A stretch of DNA of 64,000 nt from Hippasteria phrygiana (Eukaryota; Echinodermata; Asteroidea; Valvatida; Goniasteridae), in assembly GCA_037893225.1 (NCBI GenBank), contig JAZGUH010000195.1, positions 930,001 through 994,000 of the forward strand, given 5' to 3'. A program made the translations under genes and the position numbers. Positions 1 to 10,348 of the stretch are shown piece by piece. Positions within the stretch are counted from its first letter, which is position 1. Each line of letters begins with the position of its first letter. Below the pieces are notes generated by a model, which worked only from the letters and a program-made list of their open reading frames with translations, did not search any database and was not told the origin of the DNA.

Positions 1-985
1 CCATCAAAAACCACGTCTCGTACATTTTCGTACACCATTGAAAAGAGGAACACCACTCTGATTTCTTAAAAGAATATCAGGAAGAAAACAATTCTACATC
101 AAACTGATATAAAATATTGAATTTTTAGTAAAAAGAAGGCACGTACTTTTCAGGTTAAAAAACGTAGTTTTAGCACAATTTATCACCATTTTGTATGTAA
201 AATCGCGGTTTTCAGTAGACCAATATGTCTCTTCAACTCACCGTAAATAGAAACAGCGCCATTGTATGACTTTCTTAAAAAGTGTCGTTTAGGGAGATTC
301 TAGTCTAAGTAAATATAGAAACTATTCTGATTGGACCTTGTTAAGGCCCTGATCACCAATCATAATCCCACTTACGCGAGCATTCAAGTTGTTGTTTATG
401 CGTGCTGCTATCAGGGGTAAGATTGGCCAAAAATGAAAGATCCACGAACAATTCACGACAAATCCACGAGGACCCCCAGATCAATATAGTTTGTATTTAC
501 CTAATAGCACCCCTTTAAAATATCAATTTTTATTGGTCTATATCCCCTTCAGGACAATACCTCAGGAATTCCAGATTACAAAAGAGATTCTTTAACAATT
601 CTGAAATCCCGACAAAAATCCTGAAATCAGGAAAAAATCCCGACAAATCTCACCCCTGTGCTATATTTGAGTCACGCCGGTGTCATATGAATATCCGACT
701 CCCATGAAACATTGGCTTTTCTTCCCTATTATTGGTTAAAACCCTTTGCCACCGGTTGACACAAATACGTGCAGCCTTGAAATTGCCACCTGGCCGGTTG
801 ACACAAATAGAGGCCAATTTTTGCATTTTCAATCTATTATTGGGGTATTGTGTACGTTATGCTTGGCTGCACAAGCCTCTTGTTTCCGTTTCGCTTGGCT
901 GCATAACCCGGCCTGGTGCCCCGGCGCCACCCGGTGGCAAGGGGCTAAACCCTCTCACATGACCGGTCACTGTTCCGTTTATCTC
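1..985. other. Non-coding flank
   Basis: AT-rich sequence with no open frame that resembles a protein. The short ORFs near 732-988 are overlapping frames of one low-complexity stretch in which CCGGTTGACACAAATA-like words occur twice (about 755 and 797). No promoter or RNA gene is recognisable. Confidence 0.6.
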
Positions 986-1395
986 TAGTCTGGTTCCCAG
1001 ACCAAAATATTCTGACTATTTCTGATGAATTATTAGGTCCAGTAGCCGCCAATGTCACGTGACGAAAACTGTCAGAATTCTGACATTTTCCGAAAAAATC
1101 CGAAGTTTTCCGAACTTGTTTTCGGTAGCATTCGGCTGTTAACGTTGACAAAATGTCTGTCAGGCCCGTTACAGATCCTGGAATTTGAATTCTCAATTAT
1201 ATATAAAAACTGAAAAATCAATGCCACACTCTTGCTGTATTTTGCCGACTGGATTTTGCAAGAATATTAAATTTGAATGATGCCACTGACGTCACTCGGA
1301 CTAACACACACGTCATGATCTATTTTAAACCGCGGTTGCTACCTGACCTAAGATTTAGACGTCAGGGAATCTTCAGGTCAGGGAACCAGACTACA
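986..1395. mobile_element. MITE with 8-bp target-site duplication
   Basis: A 410-bp unit begins TAGTCTGGTTCCC and ends with the inverted form GGGAACCAGACTACA. It is flanked on both sides by the identical octamer TTTATCTC (978-985 and 1396-1403). It contains no ORF of note, so it is non-autonomous. Eight-bp duplications are typical of hAT and P superfamilies. The short imperfect TIR (about 17 bp, one mismatch) does not settle which. Confidence 0.75.
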
Positions 1396-1403
1396 TTTAT
1401 CTC

Positions 1404-1697
1404 CACTTAGGCATGCGCAGTAGAACCACTAAGTCGGTTTTTCAGCTTAGGGAGACGGATATTCATACTACACCGGCCGCACTGCACTTGGTTTTTCTAC
1501 ATGTTCCTCCACACGCAGAGTCTGTGTGCGCGTACGCGCAACTGTATTACATTTTGTTACAATCGTAACACGCGCAAAATCTAGTATAATAGGAGCGGTT
1601 TTGGCCCCAAACAAATTGATGTGCACTCGCGAAAATCCCGTCCATCAGCGATTGTGAATACGCATTACTGATCACGCCACATCAACGATCACGTGCA
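1404..1697. other. Non-coding spacer
   Basis: No gene seen. The last part (1630-1697) contains degenerate units of the minisatellite that follows. Confidence 0.5.
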
Positions 1698-1796
1698 AAA
1701 GTCCATCACCGATCGCGAAAGTCCATCACCGATCGTGAAAGGACATCACCGATCGCGAAAGTCCATCACCGATCGTGAAAGTGCATAGCCGATTCG
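1698..1796. repeat. 20-bp minisatellite
   Basis: Five tandem copies of AAAGTCCATCACCGATCGYG, with the last copy diverged. Each unit contains CGATCG. No spacers of unique sequence are present, so this is a minisatellite and not a CRISPR array. Confidence 0.85.
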
Positions 1797-2244
1797 ATTA
1801 TCCCCTTAATGTCTCTTTAGTGTTGCAATTAGCTGTGCTTAATGCAAGGCTAGTGTTGCTTCCTAGGCCAAGCAGTGCAATAGTAGCTGCGTATTGTTAC
1901 TAGGACTCCAACCAACGAGCACAGGTTACCCGGGACACCATCACAAAAACAAGTAATTATGTGAAGCAAAATTATTATAGACATTTAATATCAACAGTTT
2001 GAATTTGGAAAGCTTGTTCTGTAATGATCCACTATATGCCATCATGAGCGCGCTCCTGACACCTTAAAAATGCCTAAAACTCCGCTTCCTGGGGATCTTC
2101 CATCCCCCCCGGGGGGGCTTTGCCCCTGGTCCCACCAAGGACCATAAGACAAGCCCATGGGCATCGCCAGGATTTTTTCTAGATGTGAGCAAACTAAGCA
2201 CTCATCGGAAAGCAGCAAAGGGAGAAATCACCGGCCGTGGAAAA
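1797..2244. other. Non-coding spacer
   Basis: No gene is visible. A short C-rich then G-rich run (about 2104-2120) is the only notable composition feature. Confidence 0.5.
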
Positions 2245-2535
2245 AATCGAAAGGAGATGTACATTTTGGGGTACATCTGACGGAAATCTCATATAAGAAA
2301 TAATTTGAATAGTTTGTGTTGTCATAGCGTTTGTACAGTATCTTGACAACACGCCTCTTGGCGTCCCAATGTAAGACTCACAGACATTGTTATCATTAAT
2401 GGCTATACGGCTTTTCATCGTAGCCTAACAAAGCCAAACTTCGAAGCCGTAGCGACAAAAGACCGGCTTATACTGTTCGAGTGCAGCATACGAGCTTGTG
2501 AATAAACTTATTGATGCACCTGCTACGTGAACATA
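2245..2535 (-). repeat. Dispersed repeat related to the insertion at 38675-39476
   Basis: Read on the minus strand, this segment aligns over roughly 290 bp with the left part of the insertion starting at 38675. Shared words include GTTTATTCACA, TATGCTGCA, AATGTCTGTGAG, ACAAACGCTATGACAA and CAGATGTACCCCA. It carries no ORF. It is probably a truncated copy of the same non-autonomous transposon family. The other end of the element is not recognisable here. Confidence 0.65.
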
Positions 2536-3558
2536 CATGAGGTAGAGGTTTGGTAGTGTGATTTGGCTCAGACGACTTCCAGTTCATGGGTGCAGACCAG
2601 TAAATGGGCCAAAAATTGCCTACGCCGGCCAAATCACAATTTGCGACACCTCAAATTCTCTGCTGTTAGAGCATATTGTGGGCCATGAACTTGCGGGTTT
2701 GCAAAAAAATATGGCTGGAAGCCGTGCACAGGAGTGCCAGCTAAAAACTGCTCCATTTTGGAGCGTAGGCATGATTTTTCAAAATGGCGATGGGCTCCAG
2801 GACTATTTTTAGGGGTGATCATCTTTGAATGGAAATTCCTCCCAAAAGTCATTGGATTACCCACAGAAAATTGAACAGACAATGAACGATGACAAAATAA
2901 GCTTTAATTTGATGTGTCACTCCAACACCTTGGAGAGTTGTAACTATTTCCCTGAATTTTTTAATTTGGGGCATTTATCACTGGGGTCTCTGGTACTTCA
3001 TTTACTGGTGTGCAACCTCATTGCTGCGCATTCACTGCGTACGCAGCTTGCAGGTCCTTTTTTAGCGGTCTTTATACTCAAACTCCAAAAGGAAGCACCA
3101 CAGACAAATAAGCTATATGTGTCTCTCGCCACAGCTTAAATTTTAATCAACGTTATTCAACCGAAATATCAAAGATTAAGGGCAAACCGGATATAGTACT
3201 AAAGTACGAACCGATAGTCGGAACATTAAACATAAGGCGATACCCATGACCACCATCACTCAAAAGTAGTTGTGATACCCGTGATCACAACAATCAAGAA
3301 CAGGATTGTGATACCCAAGACCACAATTCAGATGTAGTGATACCCAATTACCACTATCCAACAACGGCCGTTGTGTAAGCATATTAAAGGCCGTGTACAT
3401 GATGATTGGTCATTATTGCAATTTTCAAAAATGGGCGGATTTGGGGGTTAGTATGTTATAGGAAATATCGTTCCACTGACCTGTTCAAAGTTTTGCGTTG
3501 TTGAATGGCGAAAAACCGAGAGAAAAACGGCGCTCGTTTTCAACCGTCGGGCGGATGA
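2536..3558. other. Non-coding spacer with degenerate repeat
   Basis: No gene is recognised. Between about 3235 and 3360 the phrase GTGATACCCRTGACCAC recurs three to four times in imperfect form, each copy a near-palindrome (TTGTGATACCCGTGATCACAA). The 104-residue ORF at 2825-3139 has no recognisable domain. Confidence 0.5.
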
Positions 3559-3677
3559 TAGCCTTTAATCAAGGCGCGCGTGGCTATCATGCAGCTGGAC
3601 ACGTGACGCGCCCTGAATGATAGCATGTCCAGTGCACCACTCGTCCGGGTAGCCACGCGCGCCTTGACTAAAGGCTA
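3559..3677. repeat. Hairpin-forming inverted repeat
   Basis: Arms 3559-3586 and 3650-3677 are 28 bp long and complementary except at one position. They are built around AAGGCGCGCGTGGCTA. The 63-bp loop contains a second small inverted pair (CTGGAC at 3595, GTCCAG at 3627). It is probably a small foldback MITE. No flanking duplication was found. Confidence 0.75.
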
Positions 3678-4369
3678 CAGGACGATATAAATTTCCACTT
3701 TTCTTGACAACGACAGCACACCTGGTGCCATTATTTCACAGGATGATTGAGACTACTATTAACTTACAGTCTAGTAAGGTATTTCGTAATAATTCATTAA
3801 AAAAAAATATGGAGAATTACCAATCGTGTACACTACATTTAAATCAAGCAATAAAACAGTACACAACAAAGGTGCTCAATTAAGCACTGGATTCAAACGC
3901 CTGCCCCTTTGAGGGTTAGGCCTAATCATAAAAAAATCAAATATCAAAAGGTAATATGCACAGTCCCCACAGCTGGCACATGAAGTGGGGATATAGCCCG
4001 TGTGGAACATCACAGGCTATAGATTCTAGAATAAATGTTTGTAATTATTGATCTCCACATTGGTTATTAAACTGGATCAGCCTGTGTGGCACATCACGGG
4101 GCACAATAAGTTTTGTTAAATGATCAGATTTATTTCTTTGATCTAAAACATATCGATTGACTAAACCTAAATTTCCATCAAAACCATAATTATAGAGCTC
4201 GGCCTCTTCTGGGGCACCAAAAAATGCTTCTGTGATCTAAAACATATCGATTGACAAAATTAGAGTGCCCACCCCCCCCCCCCCACCCCCCCCCCCCCCC
4301 CCCACTTAGATCACGGAGGAATGTAGGGGAGGAGGCGGGAAATTATTTCAATCGAACGTTGATGTGTAG
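3678..4369. other. Non-coding spacer with direct repeat and poly-C
   Basis: The 22-bp word beginning GATCTAAAACATATCG occurs at about 4139 and 4233. A C-rich tract follows at 4268-4303, with uninterrupted runs of 13 and 18 C. No gene is visible. Confidence 0.55.
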
Positions 4370-4378
4370 GCCTAATGC

Positions 4379-5558
4379 TAGTCTTGGTTCCAAGACGTCC
4401 TTGGCGCGGTGCGACGTACAGCGCGCACGGCAGCGCCCTCTAGCTACACACACACACACACACACACACACAGTCATGTAAACGGGTGCAATCGTGGACC
4501 TCCCATTGTTCCTCTTTTGTTTATACTCTAACTTTTTCGGAAGGCCTCCCATTGGTTTTGTACACGATTTTCAATCGTGGACGTTAGGTCAAACGTGGAC
4601 CCCTTTGTCTACGCCCGAATTCTTTTGTCCTAGGTCCACGATTGCCGGCATATACAAACTCACACACACACACGCCAAGGCCAAATCGCTAAGAACGTCT
4701 TGGGCATTTCGCAAGGGAGCGCGCGCGACCTGCTTATGCATAATTTAACAGGCGGGTCAAACGAATAATCGCGCTTGCGCACTGGAGGAAACTCATGTTT
4801 AAGTAATAACTTACTAGTCAGTTAACGTTCTGAGCAGTGATTCTGGACTGGCAAACAGGATTGAGAAATCTTCGGATTTTTCAAAAAATGTGATCTGGAA
4901 TATCAGACGTTATCTCTGCCAATTTCAGTCCCAGATGTTCAGCACGGTGTAACTGATCAACGGCCAGAGCTTTCAATGGCACGACGACAATAATCAGCGA
5001 TTTCTCCTGTTTGCATTCGGTTACTTCGTTCATGGAGGTAGGAAACACCTCCATGCTTCGTTCAAGAAATCTAAGACCAATGGAGCAGCTTGAAAAATTA
5101 CACTCTTGCCAAATCCCGTTGGTAAATTAACAAACAAATCATGGCCACGTACAAATTGATGAATGGCACTGATCTGATGACTTTTTAGCTTTCCAAAGCC
5201 CAGTTTTTTTGCTGTAAAATCGATCGCTTGGTCCACGGGGTCAGACATTTTTTCCAACAAACAACGAATGGCTTGGTACTGCGCTGCACGTTCATACGTA
5301 CGTACACGTAAACCCGACGTGAGTACAGAAACTAGACTAGTGAGTGTTGGCTATTTACATGCGATAATGCAGCAACGTCACACGCACATGCAAATGCCAC
5401 ACAGTTCTGCTTGCGATTTCGCGAGCAGAACTTGCGAAATTCCCAAGACGGTCTTAGCGATTTGCCTTGGCGTGTGTGTGTGTGTAGCGAGAGGGCGCTG
5501 TCGGCCGGCCGTGCGCGCTATACGTTGCACCCCTAAGAACGTCTTGGAACCAAGACTA
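4379..5558. mobile_element. Long-TIR transposon with 9-bp duplication carrying a helicase fragment
   Basis: The ends TAGTCTTGGTTCCAAGACG (4379) and its inverted copy (ending 5558) are flanked by identical GCCTAATGC at 4370-4378 and 5559-5567. The arms match for about 100-180 bp, sharing AGCGCCCTCT and a CA microsatellite. The left arm is interrupted inside that microsatellite at about 4472-4660. Long TIRs plus a 9-bp duplication are the usual signature of Mutator-like elements, but no MULE transposase is present, so the element is non-autonomous. Related arms occur at 6579, 17991-18085, 54195-55965 and 60309. Family assignment is inferred. Confidence 0.75.
4881..5260 (-). pseudogene. RecQ-like helicase fragment (motifs I and Ia)
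   Basis: The minus-strand frame from 5260 encodes a segment with the Walker A motif LPTGFGKS preceded by KSHQISAI, as in the Q-motif/motif I region of RecQ superfamily II helicases. The reading then shifts frame near 5040 and continues to a stop at 4881-4883 with SLIIVVVPLKALAVDQ, which matches the motif Ia region. The DEAH box, motifs III-VI, the RQC zinc domain and HRDC are absent, so no helicase can be made. It lies wholly inside the TIR element 4379-5558. It could be captured host sequence or a relic of transposon-borne helicase cargo; helicase-encoding Academ-group transposons have been described. Confidence 0.7.
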
Positions 5559-5600
5559 GCCTAATGCTTGAAGCCGTGACTAAAAATGCAGATCCCTGTA

Positions 5601-5740
5601 AAGCCCGGTTCATACTTCGTGCAAATGCGAATGCGAAGCGAATTTCATGACGTCAACAATTGAAGTTTCATTGTGACGTTCTCCGTTACCATAACGAATT
5701 CGCTTCGCATACGCATTCGCATGAAGTATGAACCGGGCTT
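5601..5740. mobile_element. Palindromic MITE (AAGCCCGGTTCATACTTC ends)
   Basis: A 140-bp unit whose ends are inverted copies of AAGCCCGGTTCATACTTC, followed inward by GCGAATGCGAAGCGAATT-like sequence on both arms. It has no coding capacity. The target duplication is ambiguous. Confidence 0.8.
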
Positions 5741-6421
5741 AATGGTTCTGAATGCATACGCGCTCCCGCTGAAACCCATTACGTTGATTGGCTGCCGCGG
5801 GATCCCAGCGCGGCTCATAAAAAGGGGGCGGACATATTACGTCCGCAATGGTCATGGTCAACCACAAGTGCCGTAAGTTTGCACACGGCACGCAAGCAAT
5901 ACTTTACTTTTATTGGAAGCCGCAGGATCCTAATTTGCATGCAGCCTGCCATGAATCCTTAATATTCTCATGCGCTGTATACCCCGCCATCGAGCCTGTG
6001 CAACTAGCAATCAGCCAGGTTTTTTTCGTCGAGTATAATAGATTTTACCCGTTATGCGGTAAAATATGTTATAAATGGTTTTTTTCACACACAAATATTT
6101 GAAAAAATTGGTAAAAAGACCAAAAGCATTCAAATTTACAATAATAAAATAAATACATTGATTAAAAATGATCAAATTTATATACACTTTAACAGACAAA
6201 GGTTTCACAGACAAAAACTTATTACAATACCTTAGCAAAGGACGGTTTCGCTGAGCGCTTATAACGCTCAGTGTTACACCTCGGAATAATTAGACTAGAT
6301 GTAGTCCTTTTCCTGAGTTGGGAACTATTTTCCCTCTCCAGTGGAAGCATATCCTATGATTTCGGAGGGCAGTTTACACGCAGTTTTTCAGAGACTAAAC
6401 AGTTGTGATCTTGAGTACTTA
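5741..6421. other. Non-coding spacer
   Basis: AT-rich DNA. A short hairpin, CGCTGAGCGCTTATAACGCT, lies at about 6249. No gene, RNA or regulatory site can be supported. Confidence 0.5.
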
Positions 6422-6578
6422 AGCCCGCCGCACGAGTGCTATCTGCTCAGTAAAAAATAATTCGAGGCCGTTTGCTCAGCACGTAGCTCACCGTGTGCGG
6501 TAAATTTTTGGTGCGTTTTCTGCCTCGCGAGGCCGTGAGGCAAATATTTGTCATGTTTGATTTCTTTCGCCTCGCGAG
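6422..6578 (+). repeat. Left arm of outer inverted-repeat element
   Basis: 6422-6487 is the inverted counterpart of 18301-18368, identical at about 64 of 68 positions. It includes CGCCGCAC, GCTATCTGCTCAG and GAGGCCGTTTGCTCAGCAC. It is followed by palindromic CCTCGCGAGG modules that recur in inverted order at 18117-18200. It is the outermost layer of the 6.4-18.4 kb nest. Confidence 0.7.
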
Positions 6579-6672
6579 TAGTCTTGGTTCAAGACGTTGT
6601 TACGTATATACGCGATAACCGGCCGCCGCGAGAGGGCGTTATCCCGACAAACTGTTAAGCCACGAACCGCCA
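6579..6672 (+). repeat. Left TIR of nested long-TIR element
   Basis: Starts TAGTCTTGGTTCAAGACG, like the element at 4379. It contains GATAACCGGCCGCCGCGAG and CGAACCGCCA, which recur inverted at 17991-18085. The 10.2-kb insertion at 6673-16842 interrupts this arm, whose sequence resumes at 16852 with GTAACAACGTCTTGGG. Confidence 0.7.
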
Positions 6673-7010
6673 GCGTAATTTTTTTCCTAGGATGGTTAGG
6701 GGCAATTATCATAAATAGGCGTATCTAGGCCCTTGCGCATGCGCGTTATTCTATAAAAAAAAATGTTTTATGGCTGTCGTGCGTGCAAGTAGTATTGTAT
6801 TTTCCTATTGAATAGCAGGGAGTACTTGCGTAAGAGTACTCTTTCTTATGCTAATAAGGAAGAGTACGCTTGATTAGGCCAGTGAAGCTACAAGGCATGC
6901 AGGGACCATTGACGGTTTTCACGACAGCCCACACAGACGTCCTTACTTTTCTCGCTTACATTCACGCTTGAGCCCTTCGTACACATGCGAGACCGTGCTT
7001 TGTAACTACC

Positions 7011-7676
7011 ATGACGGACTCGGAATCTGGTTTCCCTGCCTCTCAGAACCCTATACCGGTGTCGCAACTTACGGCGCGGGACATATCCTCAATTGTCAAT
7101 GAAGCAGTAGGTAGCGTTAAACTGTACATGGACGGAAAATTGCAGAAAGCTGAAAGTGACAGGGCGTTGGTCTCAGCCTCGGAGAAATTGCAACAGCTCA
7201 AACGTGAAGCGAAGGTGCAGTTTAAATTTAAAGGCAATAAGATTCAGCACGAGTTCAACTCTAACCTTCTGAGCAACCTGAAAGAAGCTCTTGCTGCAGT
7301 GAAAGATTCCCGACCAGAGGCAGCCATTAATTCGATCGAGGCGGTCATAGCTGACACCACAAAGAGAAATAAGTTAATTCGTCTCGCGGACAAATCGGAT
7401 GATGGCTGGAAAGTCATCGACGAGTACCTCTCAGAGGAATTGGCCAGCGACAGCGAGGACGAAAAGCGCATCAGGTCTGCCCAAGCCAGAGCCGCTTCGA
7501 AACGAAAGAAAGGCCGCGCAGCCAGGTCCAAGCCGTATCAAGCACGACGTCGTCAAAATGAGACTCCGCCCAATCCTGATGGCAGCTTTTTTCGTCGCTA
7601 TAATCAGCCAAGTAGATTCACGCCTGGGGTTGGCGGTTCCGGCCGCAGATCCTCCCCGTCGGACAGGTGTTTTTGA
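7011..7676 (+). CDS. DIRS-1 gag-like protein
   Basis: A 221-residue ORF with the composition and position of a DIRS-type gag. It has an acidic/polar N-terminus, a helix-rich middle with RDISSIVNEAV and KLQQLKREAKVQFKFKGNK, and a strongly basic C-terminal tail (KRKKGRAARSKPYQARRRQ) suited to nucleic-acid binding. No CCHC knuckle is visible. The ATG lies in a plausible context (TACCATGACG). It sits 434 bp upstream of the RT ORF on the same strand. Gag would assemble the particle in which reverse transcription occurs. Family identity rests on context and general resemblance. Confidence 0.7.
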   Translation: MTDSESGFPASQNPIPVSQLTARDISSIVNEAVGSVKLYMDGKLQKAESDRALVSASEKLQQLKREAKVQFKFKGNKIQHEFNSNLLSNLKEALAAVKDSRPEAAINSIEAVIADTTKRNKLIRLADKSDDGWKVIDEYLSEELASDSEDEKRIRSAQARAASKRKKGRAARSKPYQARRRQNETPPNPDGSFFRRYNQPSRFTPGVGGSGRRSSPSDRCF

Positions 7677-8109
7677 TGTGGCCACGCCGGGCACTGGCGG
7701 AAAGATTGTTCCGCATCCAGCAAACAAGCATCAGCCAACAAAGACAACGCAGCATACAATACCTCAGGCCAGCAGTGGTAAAGAACGGCACGGAAACGCA
7801 GGTATAACTTTTTGGATCAGTCGATCCATTGAAACAGTAATGGTGAGCATTCCAGTGGCATTTGATGCTTGTGTAGGTACATAATCTGAATATCTCATGC
7901 TATGTATCTGCCAGTGATACGGGCTACTTGCGATACTGATATACAGCCTTCGTGACGGGCCTTACTTGGTACTGTCCGTGTTGAAATTCGGAACAAATAT
8001 TGCTTATAACCACTGTAACAGAATCAGGCAAACATGGGCTTCCGGGATAGTATGACATTAAATCATTAACTTATCCCGGGATATATCATAACATTCACAA
8101 TAATCTGCA
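7677..8109. other. gag-RT spacer, possibly an intron
   Basis: Between gag and RT there is a candidate donor CGCAG|GTATAAC (after 7800) and a candidate acceptor TTGTTTACAG (ending about 8119). Splicing is a hypothesis only. Confidence 0.3.
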
Positions 8110-10173
8110 TTGTTTACAGTTACAGGTACACTTGACCTTAGCGGCTCATCTGCTCGTCCTCGGAGAGCACTGGAAAGTTTCTATGACCAGGACAAGATAG
8201 CCGGGTACGATTCAGGCTTCTATATGCAGAATTACTTCGAGTACGAACAAGGTCGTGCAGAACCATTTCTGCGAGGTAGACTAAAATCAGCTTTGGATTT
8301 TTGGATCTTTATAGGTACAAACCCTGAAGTCCTATGGGTGATTTCTTCTGGATATAGGCTGCCATTTCTTTCCACACCACCTCGACTTGTTGCCAAGAAC
8401 AAGTCGGCAATTGATAACGCAGATTTTGTTGAGGGCGTTATCAAAGCATTGTTAGCGAATCAACTCATAGTTGAGAGATTTTCTGTGCCTTGTGTGGTTA
8501 ATCCGCTTTCAGTTTCCATAAACCGTACAGGTAAAAGGAGGTTGATACTTGACCTAAGGTATGTGAACAAGTTTCTCTGGAAAGAGAAAGTTAGGTTTGA
8601 GGACTATAAAGTTGCTATGGAATATTTTACGAAAGGAACATTTATGATTAGCTTTGATTTAAAGGCAGGCTACCACCACATAGAAATCTTTCCCGAGCAT
8701 ACACAGTTTCTTAGTTTCTCCTGGGAGTTCCAGGGCCACACTATATATTTTTCCTTCCAAGTCCTCCCGTTTGGTCTTTCTACAGCACCTTACATATTTA
8801 CGAAATGTCTCAGGCCTTTAGTGAAGTACTGGAGATGTAAGGGAGTATGCGTTGTATTGTACCTGGACGACGGGTGGATTTGTACCCGGACCTTTTCAGA
8901 GTGCTTGGCCGTGTCCACAGCGGTTAAAAGTGACCTGTTAGCCGCAGGTTTTATCCCCAACAGAGAAAAATCGGTGTGGGTACCTACTTCGAAAATCGAT
9001 TGGTTAGGGTTGTCATGGGACGCCGACGAAGGCTCTATCCGAGTCACAGATCGCAGAGTTTCAGACATCCTGAACACTATTACTGACATTCATAATTCTT
9101 TACCCTCGGTGACATCCAGAGGGTTAGCTTCTCTGGCAGGAAAACTAATTTCTCTTAGTCCGGTTGTGGGTCACATTGCACAACTCCAGTCTAGATTCCT
9201 CTATTGCGAGGTCGTTAAGCATCACTACCACTGGGATAAGGTGTTCAAGCTTGTCAAGGATAGTGGAGTCATTGAGGAAGTATTCTTTTGGAAACGTGAA
9301 TTACTTAGCCTTAATAAACGGTATATTTTTGACTACTCTTTACCACAGGTCCTCATGTACTCAGACGCAAGTCACTCTGGATGTGGCGCATGGTCCGCGC
9401 AGTGCGGAGGTCTACAGTTTAGACAAACATGGACAGCCGAAGAAGTAGGTAAAAGCTCCACTTGGAGAGAATTGAAAGGTGTGGCGCTGGCCATGATAGC
9501 CTTTCTTCCAAAAATCACGGGTAAAACGATAACAGTTTTTACTGACAACAAGGGTGTAGTTTCCATAGTGCATAAAGGCAGCATGATCCATGATTTACAA
9601 ACTCTGAGTTTGGAGATCTTTACAATGTGTAAAGTACACAGCATTGACATGAATATTCAGTGGGTCCCCAGGAATGAAAATGCCCTGGCAGATGAATTAA
9701 GCAGAGAAATGGATTTTGATGACTGGGGCGTATCGCCAATTTTCTTCGAGTTTATAGATGGCCTCTGGGGTCCTCACACTGTAGATAGGTTTGCTGATGA
9801 TTTCAACTGCAAGCTGCCCACTTTCAACTCTAAATATTGGTGCCCTGGTACTAGTCTTGTCGACGCGTTCTCCACCGACTGGCGTACAGAGAATAACTGG
9901 CTGGTGCCCCCAGTCTCCCTTGTTGGCAAAGTTCTAAAACATGTCAGCCAGTGCAAGGCAAAAAGTACACTAGTAATCCCTGCGTGGCCCTCTGCATCCT
10001 TTTGGCCATTGCTATTTGCATACAGCAGTCCTTGGGCGAAGTTAATTTCTAAAACCATGCGATTTTACGACCCAACAAACATTTTTGTTAAGGGCCGTAA
10101 TCAAAGTTCCTTGTTCGGTTCGAACAAATTGAGGAGCGACGTGCTCTGTGTGAGATTAGACGGAACCCTTTAA
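8110..10173 (+). CDS. DIRS-1 reverse transcriptase / RNase H / methyltransferase-like polyprotein
   Basis: A single open frame of 687 residues. RT motifs are LILDLRYVNKFL (about residue 137), SFDLKAGYHHIEIF (about 181), LPFGLSTAPYIFTK, and the catalytic YLDDG at residue 251. RNase H follows, with YSDASHSGCGAW (about 416), WRELKGVALA and FTDNKGVV (about 477), and NALADELSR near 520. The C-terminal segment, about 557-620 (DRFADDFNCKLPTFNSKYW, NNWLVPPVSLV), matches the layout of the Dam-like methyltransferase module of DIRS elements, with a degenerate NPPY-type motif. It copies element RNA into DNA. It is the most intact enzyme in the window. The true start may lie upstream if the ORF is spliced to gag. 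Confidence 0.88.
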   Translation: MFTVTGTLDLSGSSARPRRALESFYDQDKIAGYDSGFYMQNYFEYEQGRAEPFLRGRLKSALDFWIFIGTNPEVLWVISSGYRLPFLSTPPRLVAKNKSAIDNADFVEGVIKALLANQLIVERFSVPCVVNPLSVSINRTGKRRLILDLRYVNKFLWKEKVRFEDYKVAMEYFTKGTFMISFDLKAGYHHIEIFPEHTQFLSFSWEFQGHTIYFSFQVLPFGLSTAPYIFTKCLRPLVKYWRCKGVCVVLYLDDGWICTRTFSECLAVSTAVKSDLLAAGFIPNREKSVWVPTSKIDWLGLSWDADEGSIRVTDRRVSDILNTITDIHNSLPSVTSRGLASLAGKLISLSPVVGHIAQLQSRFLYCEVVKHHYHWDKVFKLVKDSGVIEEVFFWKRELLSLNKRYIFDYSLPQVLMYSDASHSGCGAWSAQCGGLQFRQTWTAEEVGKSSTWRELKGVALAMIAFLPKITGKTITVFTDNKGVVSIVHKGSMIHDLQTLSLEIFTMCKVHSIDMNIQWVPRNENALADELSREMDFDDWGVSPIFFEFIDGLWGPHTVDRFADDFNCKLPTFNSKYWCPGTSLVDAFSTDWRTENNWLVPPVSLVGKVLKHVSQCKAKSTLVIPAWPSASFWPLLFAYSSPWAKLISKTMRFYDPTNIFVKGRNQSSLFGSNKLRSDVLCVRLDGTL

Positions 10174-10348
10174 GCGTTCCATGGTTCACGCAAGCCTTAG
10201 CTTGACAAGCCACTTGGCGAATTTCTGTACAGTACAGAACGGGAGTTGTTATGTAAATCCGCTGGGTATACTCCAGAACGTTGTTAACTGGTGAACTGCT
10301 ACTACTCATCCACTGGGAACGTATTTTACCTCGTTCAAGAGAGGTAGA

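Noticed and set aside
1698..1796. CRISPR-like array
   Set aside because: Units are contiguous with no unique spacers, and the genome is clearly eukaryotic. The arrays at 33885 and 52048 fail for the same reason.
4251..4748. Short proline- and threonine/histidine-rich ORFs
   Set aside because: Caused by the poly-C tract and the CA microsatellite in the TIR.
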